Shown here piece by piece: positions 56,517 through 64,000 of a DNA stretch of 64,000 nucleotides. Each line of letters starts with the position of its first letter. Positions within the stretch are counted from its first letter, which is position 1. The notes under the pieces were generated by a model. It saw only the letters and a program-made list of their open reading frames with translations, was not told the origin of the DNA and made no database searches. The translations under genes were made by a program, and so were the position numbers. The stretch covers positions 1,234,001 to 1,298,000 of the forward strand of contig JANQAC010000002.1 in the NCBI GenBank assembly GCA_024707255.1, written 5' to 3'. The DNA is from Asticcacaulis sp. (GTDB lineage: Bacteria > Pseudomonadota > Alphaproteobacteria > Caulobacterales > Caulobacteraceae).

Positions 56517-57755
56517 ATGAAGTCGAAATTCGCGTTGTTCATTCTTTTCGCCATGATCGCCGGCGTCGGCGCCGGCTGGGCCAGTCACGAATATCTGGCC
56601 GCCGAAAATCTGGCGACGGCGACCACGATCTTCGGCCTGCTGACCAAGATTTTCATCACCCTAATCAAGATGATCATCGCGCCCCTGGTTCTCTTCACCC
56701 TGATCGCCGGCATCGGCCACATGGAAGACGCGGCCTCCGTCGGGCGTGTAGGCATCAAGGCGCTGGCCTGGTTTCTGCTGATGTCGATTGTCTCGCTGGT
56801 CATAGGCATTCTGATGGTCGAATGGCTGAAGCCCGGCGTCGGCATGAGCCTGCAAGTGGCGGGTGAAGCGATCAAGGTGCCATCGACCGAAGGCTTCACC
56901 ATCGAGAAGTTTATCGAGCACCTGATCCCGTCCTCGATCATCAAGGCGATGGCCGATAACGAAATCCTGCAAATCGTCATCTTCGCGGTGTTCGTCGGCA
57001 CGGCCATATCCATGCTGGAAAAGAAGTCGCCGCGCGTCATGGAACTGGCCGAGGAAGCCTCGGCCATCATGCTGAAGGTGACTGAGATCGTCATGAAATT
57101 CGCGCCATTTGCCATCTTTGGCGCTTTGGCTAAGACGGTGAGTGAGCAGGGGCTGCCGATCCTCGTTACCTACGCCAAGTTCATGGCCGGGTTCTATGGC
57201 GCCATGGGCGTGCTTTGGGCGTTGCTGATCGTCATTGGCTTCCTGTTCCTCGGCGGCCGGATGCTGCGGGTGCTGGGCGTTATCCGCGAACCGACCCTGC
57301 TGGCCTTTTCGACCGCCAGTTCCGAAGCCGCCTATCCGAAATTGCTGGCCGGCCTGCCGACGGTCGGGATTTCACGCAAGATCGTGTCGTTCGTCCTGCC
57401 GCTCGGCTATTCGTTCAATCTCGACGGCTCTATGATCTACTGCACCTTCGCCACCCTGTTCATCGCCCAGGCATATGGCGTCCATTTTACCACGGCCCAG
57501 ATCATCATGATGCTGTTCCTGCTGCTGATTACCTCCAAAGGCATTGCCGGGGTGCCGCGCGCTTCGCTGGTGGTCATCATGGCGACCCTGGCCTATTTCG
57601 GCCTGCCGGCGGAATGGATCGCGCTTGTGCTGGGTGTCGATCACCTGCTCGATATGGGGCGTTCGGCCACCAATGTGCTGGGCAACAGCGTCGCCTCGGC
57701 GGTTATTGCCAAGTGGGAAAAGCAGCTTGATGTCGAAGAGCCGTTAAAACTTTAA
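56517..57755 (+). CDS. Dicarboxylate/amino acid:cation symporter (GltP/DctA family)
   Basis: A 412-aa inner-membrane DAACS transporter taking up glutamate, aspartate or C4-dicarboxylates with protons or sodium. Recognised by LTKIFITLIKMIIAPLVLFTL near residue 45, the serine-rich reentrant loop TASSEAAYPKLL, SFNLDGSMIYCTFATLFIAQA with NxD, and the conserved C-terminal DHLLDMGRSATNVLGNSVAS. Start ATG 56517; the 3' end overlaps the convergent lipoprotein by 4 bases. Substrate not resolvable from sequence. Confidence 0.93.
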   Translation: MKSKFALFILFAMIAGVGAGWASHEYLAAENLATATTIFGLLTKIFITLIKMIIAPLVLFTLIAGIGHMEDAASVGRVGIKALAWFLLMSIVSLVIGILMVEWLKPGVGMSLQVAGEAIKVPSTEGFTIEKFIEHLIPSSIIKAMADNEILQIVIFAVFVGTAISMLEKKSPRVMELAEEASAIMLKVTEIVMKFAPFAIFGALAKTVSEQGLPILVTYAKFMAGFYGAMGVLWALLIVIGFLFLGGRMLRVLGVIREPTLLAFSTASSEAAYPKLLAGLPTVGISRKIVSFVLPLGYSFNLDGSMIYCTFATLFIAQAYGVHFTTAQIIMMLFLLLITSKGIAGVPRASLVVIMATLAYFGLPAEWIALVLGVDHLLDMGRSATNVLGNSVASAVIAKWEKQLDVEEPLKL

Positions 57756-58525
57756 GTGCTCTTGTCGAAGTGGGGTTCCGGCGGTGGCGCGGCCGTAAAG
57801 TGATAGAGTGGCTTGTTGAGGGATCGTGGCGACAGGCTGTCGCGGTCCACCCACTGCGTCGCCTGCATCTGCCATTTGCCAGCGGCGTCCTTTCCGATAT
57901 CTGCCTTAAAATAGAAGGCGAAACTGTCATAGGGATTTGAACCGTTAGGCCCTTCATTGTGCCAGCAGGTGGCGGTAAAATGCGTGGCGTCCTGCCAGAC
58001 CATGGTGGTGCAGTGGGCCGGAAATATCACCACATCGCGGATATGCGGCCAGTCAGCGAGGGTGAGCGAACCTTGTGTCAGGTCAGCACGGTCGAAGCCC
58101 GAAGCCAAAACGCGGCCATCGGGTGAGGCGGAGGCTTCCTCGCGGACCACATATTTGTCGCTGTTGGGCAGGACTAGATAGGTGTTTTCAGAGTTGGCGA
58201 AATGGCAGGTAACGCCGGCCACCGGGTATAGCTCTCCATCCTTGCCGCGCAGCTTCATCACACCGGTCAGGAAGTAGCGCTGGCAGCCCTTTGGATCATT
58301 CGTGTAGGTGGTGACCGCTTCTCCCTTGTGGAAAATCGTCAGTTCGCGGTCATTGCGCAGGGCCAGGCCGGGATTGGCGTCTATCAGCGCCGCTTCCACC
58401 GCTATGGTGCGCTTTTCCTGTTCCGATCCTTCGAAGGTGGGATCGACACCTTCGGCACGTTGTGGCGGCGCCTTGTGGCAGCCAGCCAGAGTGAAGATAA
58501 GGACGAATGAAAGAATAAGACGCAA
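57752..58525 (-). CDS. Lipoprotein, unknown function
   Basis: A 257-aa lipoprotein. Lipobox LIFTLAGCHKAPPQ puts the lipidated Cys near residue 15. The mature domain contains at least four further cysteines (GCQRYFL, VTCHFANSE, PAHCTTM, ATCWHNEG). No ATG fits the signal peptide; a TTG at 58525 with GGAGG five bases upstream gives MRLILSFVLIF and is the likely start. I do not recognise a family. Confidence 0.65.
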   Translation of the reverse strand: MRLILSFVLIFTLAGCHKAPPQRAEGVDPTFEGSEQEKRTIAVEAALIDANPGLALRNDRELTIFHKGEAVTTYTNDPKGCQRYFLTGVMKLRGKDGELYPVAGVTCHFANSENTYLVLPNSDKYVVREEASASPDGRVLASGFDRADLTQGSLTLADWPHIRDVVIFPAHCTTMVWQDATHFTATCWHNEGPNGSNPYDSFAFYFKADIGKDAAGKWQMQATQWVDRDSLSPRSLNKPLYHFTAAPPPEPHFDKST

Positions 58526-58798
58526 ACGAACCTCCCTGATTGCGTGGCAAACCTGAACGGAATTTTGCAAAAAATCAGGCTGGAACGCGCAGGCGGGGAG
58601 GTTGGCCGCTATAACCATTAAAATTCCCACACGAGCCGACATTTCCCCGACATAAACGTTGACCTCGCCCGCAATCATGCCATAAGGGCACATCTTTTGG
58701 CGCCCAGGCTCAAGCAGGGGCGCTTTGTCGCTATTATTAACCGCCCGTGCGGGCCTGACGCGAGGTCAGGGGCCAAACCGGCATAAGGTAACTGATCG

Positions 58799-60142
58799 AT
58801 GCAAGTCGTTGAAAAACTGAATGAAGGCCTGAGCCGCGTCCTCGAAGTCACTATCGCCAAGGGCGATCTGACGCAAAAGCTGGACGCCAGGATCGCGGAA
58901 ATCACCCCCAAGATGAATATCAAGGGCTTCCGTCCGGGCAAGGTGCCGCAGGCCCACGTCCGCAAGATGTACGGCAAGGAACTGATGGGCGAAATCATTC
59001 AGGAAACCCTGAACGCCACGACCGAGCAGGCGATGAAGGATGCCAATATACGCCCCGCCAGCCAGCCCGAACTGAAGCCGATCGGCGACATCGAAGGCGT
59101 GATCGACGGCAAATCCGACCTGGCCTATGAAATCGCCGTCGAAATGATGCCGATTTTCACGCCGATCGAACCGGCCTCGATCGAACTGACCCGCCCGGTC
59201 TATGAGCCGACCGACGCTGATATCGACGAGGCCCTGAAGACCGTTGTCGCCGGCTCGAAGCAGTTCGAAGCCAAAACCGGCAAGTCGGTCAAGGCCGCTG
59301 ACGGCGACAAGCTGATTATCGATTTCGTCGGCAAGCTGGGTGATGAAGTGTTTGAAGGCGGTTCGGCCGAAGGCGCTGAACTGATCATCGGTTCGGGGCA
59401 GTTCATTCCGGGCTTCGAAGAGCAACTGATCGGCGCCAAGAAGGGCGAAGTGAAGACGCTCAACGTCACTTTCCCCGAAAACTATGGCGCGAAGAACCTG
59501 GCTGGCAAGGCCGCGACCTTCGAGACCACCGTTCAGGACATCCTGGCGCCGAAAGAAGGCGAAGCCGATGACGAACTGGCCAAGAGCCTCGGTCTGGAAA
59601 GCCTGCAAGCCCTGAAGGACATTCTGAAGACGCAACTGCAACAGCAGTACGGCCAGGCGTCGCGCTTCAAGATGAAGCGCGCCCTGCTGGACGTGCTTGA
59701 CGAAAAGCACAGCTTCGAACTGCCGAAGCGTATGCTGGAAGCCGAATTCAACGGCATCTGGCAGCAGGTCGAGCAGGACAAGGCCAATGGTCAGCTCGCC
59801 GAGGAAGATGCCGGCAAGTCCGAGCAGGAACTGAAGGACGAGTATATGAAAATCGCCGAGCGCCGCGTGCGTCTGGGCCTCGTGCTCGCCGAAATCGGCA
59901 CCCGCCAGAACGTCCAGGTCACTGACCAGGAAGTCAACCAGGCCATCATGCAGGAAGCCCGCAACTATCCGGGCCAGGAGCGCCAGGTGTTCGAGTTCTA
60001 CACCAAGAACCCCGGCGCCGCCGCTCAGATCCGCGCGCCCATCTACGAAGAGAAGGTTTGCGACCTGATCTTCTCGCTGGCCAAGGTCACCGACACGCCG
60101 ATCAGCAAGGAAGACCTGCTGAAGGAAGAGGAAGAAGCCTAA
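58799..60142 (+). CDS. tig: Trigger factor
   Basis: A ribosome-bound chaperone and prolyl isomerase, 447 aa. N-terminal ribosome-binding domain with GFRPGKVPQAHVRKMYG (the tail-like GFRxGKxP signature), an FKBP-type PPIase domain (about 150-235, DFVGKLGDEVFEGGSAEGAELIIGS) and the helical C-terminal chaperone domain. In many proteobacteria tig precedes clpP and clpX, as here, though two further small genes intervene. Confidence 0.96.
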   Translation: MQVVEKLNEGLSRVLEVTIAKGDLTQKLDARIAEITPKMNIKGFRPGKVPQAHVRKMYGKELMGEIIQETLNATTEQAMKDANIRPASQPELKPIGDIEGVIDGKSDLAYEIAVEMMPIFTPIEPASIELTRPVYEPTDADIDEALKTVVAGSKQFEAKTGKSVKAADGDKLIIDFVGKLGDEVFEGGSAEGAELIIGSGQFIPGFEEQLIGAKKGEVKTLNVTFPENYGAKNLAGKAATFETTVQDILAPKEGEADDELAKSLGLESLQALKDILKTQLQQQYGQASRFKMKRALLDVLDEKHSFELPKRMLEAEFNGIWQQVEQDKANGQLAEEDAGKSEQELKDEYMKIAERRVRLGLVLAEIGTRQNVQVTDQEVNQAIMQEARNYPGQERQVFEFYTKNPGAAAQIRAPIYEEKVCDLIFSLAKVTDTPISKEDLLKEEEEA

Positions 60143-60167
60143 GCTTTCGACTTGCAAGCGAATTAAG

Positions 60168-60196
60168 AAGAGGCTCCGGAAAGGGGCCTCTTTTTT
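60168..60196 (+). terminator. Terminator of tig
   Basis: A 7-bp stem AAGAGGC/GCCTCTT with an 11-base loop, followed by six T residues (60191-60196). Confidence 0.9.
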
Positions 60197-60276
60197 ATGT
60201 CTAGCCTCTGGTCAGCCGCGTAATCTGTGAGATAAAGGGGCTGCGCCGGGCTCAGCCGGCTTAGGGGGAAACTTCC

Positions 60277-60798
60277 ATGCGTAAGACACTTATCGCGCTC
60301 GTAAGCGGCGCCATGCTCATTGCCATGCCGGCCATCTGCCAGGCCCAGGCGGCCGAACCGGCGCCGCCTGCGGAAAAAATCGCTCTGGTGAAACGGTATT
60401 TCAACGCCATTCATTTCGAGCAGATGATGACGGGAGTCGTTAACCAGATAACGCCGGCCATGATGGCCCAGGTCCGTAAGTCGCATCCGGAACTGACCGA
60501 TACCGAATTCCAGGCGGCGACCGACGCCATTACGGAAAGCACCGGCGATTTCATCAAGAAGATGACCGACGCCTCGATACCGGTTTATGCTGATATCTTC
60601 ACGGTCGAGGAACTCACGAAGATGGATGAGTTCTATGAAACACCTATTGGGCAATCGATCATGGCGAAGGTGCCGGAAGCCTCGCAAAAACTCATGCCGA
60701 CCGTCATGGCCCTGATGCCCGACTTCCAGGCCGATGTACAAAAGCGCCTGTGCGCCAAGATCGACTGCTCGGCGAAAAAGACCGACAAGCCGGCTTGA
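60277..60798 (+). CDS. DUF2059-domain secreted protein
   Basis: A 173-aa protein with signal peptide MRKTLIALVSGAMLIAMPAICQAQA. The mature part, mostly helical, starts AEKIALVKRYFNAIHFEQMM and contains YADIFTVEELTKMDEFYETPIGQSIMAKVP, the DUF2059 signature. Two cysteines near the C-terminus (RLCAKIDCS). Function unknown; the family is periplasmic. Confidence 0.88.
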   Translation: MRKTLIALVSGAMLIAMPAICQAQAAEPAPPAEKIALVKRYFNAIHFEQMMTGVVNQITPAMMAQVRKSHPELTDTEFQAATDAITESTGDFIKKMTDASIPVYADIFTVEELTKMDEFYETPIGQSIMAKVPEASQKLMPTVMALMPDFQADVQKRLCAKIDCSAKKTDKPA

Positions 60799-60831
60799 TA
60801 TAATCCGCTTTGAATTTTGATGCCCGGCTGA

Positions 60832-60868
60832 GACATGCTGTCTTCCCGAAACAGGAGGACAGCATGTC
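60832..60868 (+). promoter_or_regulatory. Hairpin sequestering ribosome-binding site and start codon
   Basis: Arms at 60832-60846 and 60854-60868 form a 15-bp stem (one G-U pair) closing the 7-base loop CGAAACA. The right arm contains most of AGGAGG (60853-60858) and the ATG at 60864-60866 of the next small ORF, so both would be paired in RNA. The geometry suits a translational switch. It has no T-run, so it is not a terminator. Confidence 0.75.
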
Positions 60869-61079
60869 GACAGCCAGACAAGCCACGAATAAACCCAGTG
60901 CCGATAAACGCGCGGCGCGGACGGATGCGGCCCATCGCTCCCAATGCGATGATCCGGCGGAAGGTGGTAATATTCAGGAGGGGCGACTGCCCAAATCGCA
61001 GTCCGGGCGCCCGCACAGGCAGGGGCAGGGCGTGGATGAGACAGGCAAGGACAGCAAGGCGCCACATACGGTTCGGTAG
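60864..61079 (+). CDS. Small hydrophilic protein, unknown
   Basis: A 71-aa reading frame starting MSTARQATNKPSADKRAAR with a perfect AGGAGG five bases before the ATG. No hydrophobic segment, no recognisable domain, one Cys, rich in Gly, Gln, Arg, Lys and Asp (RLPKSQSGRPHRQGQGVDE), so it should be disordered. It lies between a DUF2059 gene and clpP. The strong ribosome site inside a hairpin argues that it is real and regulated. Competing frames in the same interval lack a ribosome site. Confidence 0.6.
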   Translation: MSTARQATNKPSADKRAARTDAAHRSQCDDPAEGGNIQEGRLPKSQSGRPHRQGQGVDETGKDSKAPHTVR

Positions 61080-61215
61080 TGACGCGATCGCCACTTGAAA
61101 TCCTGTGGGTAAATTGCCAAGTTGAGTCCCGGCTGGGACGCATCCACTTACGGTTAAGAACTTTAGCCCTATATCTGCGGTCAGCTTCGATATTTATTCC
61201 AGATAAGGATTCGTG

Positions 61216-61848
61216 ATGCGCGACCCCGTAGACCACCTGACCATGAACCTTGTGCCCATGGTCGTCGAGCAATCCAGCCGGGGAGAGCGTTCCTACGACA
61301 TCTTCTCGCGTATGCTGAAAGAACGCATCATCTTCCTGACCGGTCCGTTTGAAGACGGCATGGCCAGCCTGATCTGCGCCCAGCTCCTGTTCCTTGAGTC
61401 GGAAAACCCGAAGAAGGAAATCTCGATGTACATCAATTCGCCCGGCGGTCAGGTGACCTCCGCCCTGGCGATCTACGATACGATGCAATACATCAAGTCG
61501 CCGGTTTCGACCGTCTGCATGGGCATGGCCGCTTCGGCCGGCTCGCTCATCCTGCAGGCCGGTGAAGCCGGTCAGCGTATCTCGCTACCGAACTCGAAGA
61601 TCATGGTCCACCAGCCTTCGGGCGGTGCGCGTGGTATGGCTTCGGATATCGAAATCCAGGCCGAGGACATGCGCAAGACCAAGAAGCTGCTCAACGAAAT
61701 TTACGTCAAGCACACCGGCCAGTCTTACGACACCATCGAAAAGACCCTGGACCGCGACCGTTACATGACGGCCGAGGAAGCCAAGGAATTCGGCCTGATC
61801 GACCACGTATATGAAAAGCGTGCCGATGCCGAAAAGGAAGCGTCGTAA
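61216..61848 (+). CDS. clpP: ATP-dependent Clp protease proteolytic subunit
   Basis: A 210-aa serine protease subunit. Catalytic Ser in [11 protein letters not shown], His in MVHQPSGG and Asp in [17 protein letters not shown]-terminus [32 protein letters not shown] is typical, with AAGGA 7 bases before the ATG; an in-frame GTG lies directly before it. In Caulobacter ClpXP degrades CtrA and other cell-cycle regulators. A terminator follows. Confidence 0.97.
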   Translation: MRDPVDHLTMNLVPMVVEQSSRGERSYDIFSRMLKERIIFLTGPFEDGMASLICAQLLFLESENPKKEISMYINSPGGQVTSALAIYDTMQYIKSPVSTVCMGMAASAGSLILQAGEAGQRISLPNSKIMVHQPSGGARGMASDIEIQAEDMRKTKKLLNEIYVKHTGQSYDTIEKTLDRDRYMTAEEAKEFGLIDHVYEKRADAEKEAS

Positions 61849-61870
61849 GTCTTACGACTTTTGAAATGCA

Positions 61871-61905
61871 AGCGGGCGTCCGGAGCGATCCGGGCGCCCG
61901 CTTTC
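61871..61905 (+). terminator. Terminator of clpP
   Basis: A GC-rich hairpin AGCGGGCG-TCCGG / CCGG-GCGCCCGCT (one bulge) followed by TTCGTT; weak T-tract, convergent with the CicA gene whose stop lies next to it. Confidence 0.6.
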
Positions 61906-61907
61906 GT

Positions 61908-62573
61908 TCATGGCTTCTGTGTGAAAACGCGGTAGTGGCCCTGACGCGCCGCCGCCAGCATTTCGGTATCGCCCGCGGTATCGCCATAGGCGGCTTCGAG
62001 ATCGAGCGCGTCGCCGAAAGCTTCGCGCAGGCGCGACATCTTTTCCTCGCCCCGGCAGTTCAATCCGGTCAGTTCAGGCAGCAATGTGCCGCGTTCGGAG
62101 AATTTCAGCCGTGTGCCGATAACGCGATCAGCACCGATCAGCCGCCCAAAAGGACCGACCAGCAGTTCCGGCGAGGCGGTGACGATGACGCGCAGGCGAT
62201 CCGGCTGGTCATGCGTCTGCCAGGCGACCAGAGCATCTGGCCGAAACAGACCCTTGCCGGTTTTGGTGACGAATGCCTTGACCAGAATTTCAAGCTCCCT
62301 TTGAGATATATCGCCTAACAGGCTGTGTAATAAGCGTGCTTTCAGGGCGCCGCGATCCCTCGTTTTCGCATAATCGATCAGCATATGCGGCCGGAACGCA
62401 AGCGCACTTGCCATCTGCAAGCTACCCTTGGTGGCTTGCAGAAAGGCGATAAAACTGTCCTTGCAGGTCAGGGTGCCGTCAAAATCGAAGGCGATTATCT
62501 TTTTCACATCGGGCGTGGCCTTTGCGCCGCGCTTTGCGGAACCTGCGGTTTTTCCAGCGATTTTTTTCAACAT
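61908..62573 (-). CDS. cicA: HAD-family phosphatase CicA
   Basis: A 221-aa HAD hydrolase of the SerB-like (IB) type: DFDGTLTCKDSF (motif I nucleophile Asp), TASPELL (motif II Thr/Ser) and AAYGDTAGDTEML (motif IV aspartates). In C. crescentus a phosphotransferase-superfamily gene called cicA lies between clpP and clpX, and its dosage must be tightly set for growth and cell shape; the position and family match. The N-terminal 22 residues are Lys/Ala-rich. It points toward clpP, away from clpX. Confidence 0.85.
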   Translation of the reverse strand: MLKKIAGKTAGSAKRGAKATPDVKKIIAFDFDGTLTCKDSFIAFLQATKGSLQMASALAFRPHMLIDYAKTRDRGALKARLLHSLLGDISQRELEILVKAFVTKTGKGLFRPDALVAWQTHDQPDRLRVIVTASPELLVGPFGRLIGADRVIGTRLKFSERGTLLPELTGLNCRGEEKMSRLREAFGDALDLEAAYGDTAGDTEMLAAARQGHYRVFTQKP

Positions 62574-62701
62574 AAGCGGTAAAAACTTTCAAAGACAGCC
62601 CGCATGGCTTTCAATATCTATCTCTTATCCCATATAAAGATAGTTAAGCGAGACGTAGCGCGTGTTGGCCGGTTGAGGCGTGGTCTAAACTGTGCATAAA
62701 T

Positions 62702-62715
62702 ACGTATCGATACGT
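62702..62715. repeat. 14-bp perfect palindrome upstream of clpX
   Basis: ACGTATCGATACGT is its own reverse complement. It lies in the 273-base divergent region between cicA and clpX, about 130 bases before the clpX start, and could be an operator. No known regulator site was matched. Confidence 0.5.
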
Positions 62716-62846
62716 TGGATATAAGGGGTATCTGTGCCAAAATCAGCCTTTGTTAAGGGCTGCGGCTATAGGATACCCTGTAATTTGGGCCGGCGACTCA
62801 TGTTATGCGAGTCGTTCAGCGCCGGCCACTTGAGGTGAAGAAGCAT

Positions 62847-64000
<1,154 letters not shown>

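Noticed and set aside
60832..60868. Hairpin as terminator of the DUF2059 gene
   Set aside because: No T-run after the stem, and the right arm carries a Shine-Dalgarno and ATG of a plausible ORF.
60835..61098. Alternative 87-codon frame overlapping the small ORF
   Set aside because: Its start has no ribosome-binding site, and it is Arg-rich shadow sequence.

Overview
The window is a stretch of a Caulobacter-like alphaproteobacterial chromosome, most likely family Caulobacteraceae (Asticcacaulis or a close relative). The evidence is indirect but consistent: GC-rich coding DNA, an hdaA next to ppk, an rne-amiC-PBP1A-prfB block, an RNase E ending in a GWW motif, an iscR-led SUF operon, and a CicA-like HAD phosphatase gene between clpP and clpX. 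It is nearly all core genome. I see no phage, IS element, integron, CRISPR array or rRNA gene.

Layout. 1-13.3 kb: ppk (cut by the left edge), hdaA, aspS, a pentapeptide-repeat secreted protein, a 929-aa class II ribonucleotide reductase relative that seems to have lost its catalytic core, an NDUFA12-type complex I factor, a DUF2155 protein, aat, and the accC-accB-aroQ group. 13.4-26.2 kb: thiS-thiG, a DsbA-like protein, an M48/TPR protease, rne, then divergent amiC, PBP1A, prfB (with a textbook programmed +1 frameshift) and a YihY-type membrane protein. 26.3-36.8 kb: a bactofilin gene overlapping an M23 endopeptidase gene, a Bcp peroxiredoxin, a 1394-aa AsmA/YhdP-like protein, tyrS, anmK, a small lipoprotein and an alpha/beta hydrolase with an unusual nucleophile elbow.

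36.8-44.0 kb is the Fe-S assembly operon iscR, cysteine desulfurase, sufB, sufC, sufD, sufS, a DUF59/SufT-like gene and sufA, behind a promoter that overlaps a near-consensus IscR site. It ends in a 76-bp tandem repeat made from the 3' end of sufA. 44.0-55.9 kb is a long minus-strand run: a small unknown, plsC, a DgcB-like diguanylate cyclase, an RhlB-like helicase, parE, two related TorF-type porins, amtB, glnA and glnB, the last with a possible sigma-54/NtrC control region. 56.3-64 kb: tRNA-Leu(UAG), a dicarboxylate symporter, a lipoprotein, tig, a DUF2059 protein, a small ORF whose ribosome-binding site and start codon lie inside a 15-bp hairpin, clpP, cicA and clpX (cut by the right edge).

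Three conserved genes (amiC twice, anmK, sufC) are broken by single-base indels in or beside short homopolymer runs, and the ppk N-terminus may be as well. The pattern points to sequencing or assembly error rather than gene decay, so these genes are annotated as probably functional. The observations most worth following are the pseudo-RNR (5469-8258), the start-site hairpin and small ORF (60832-61079), the sufA 3'-end tandem repeat (43841-44037), the perfect 20-bp inverted repeat near plsC (45262-45304) and the Ser-to-Asp hydrolase (36123-36773).
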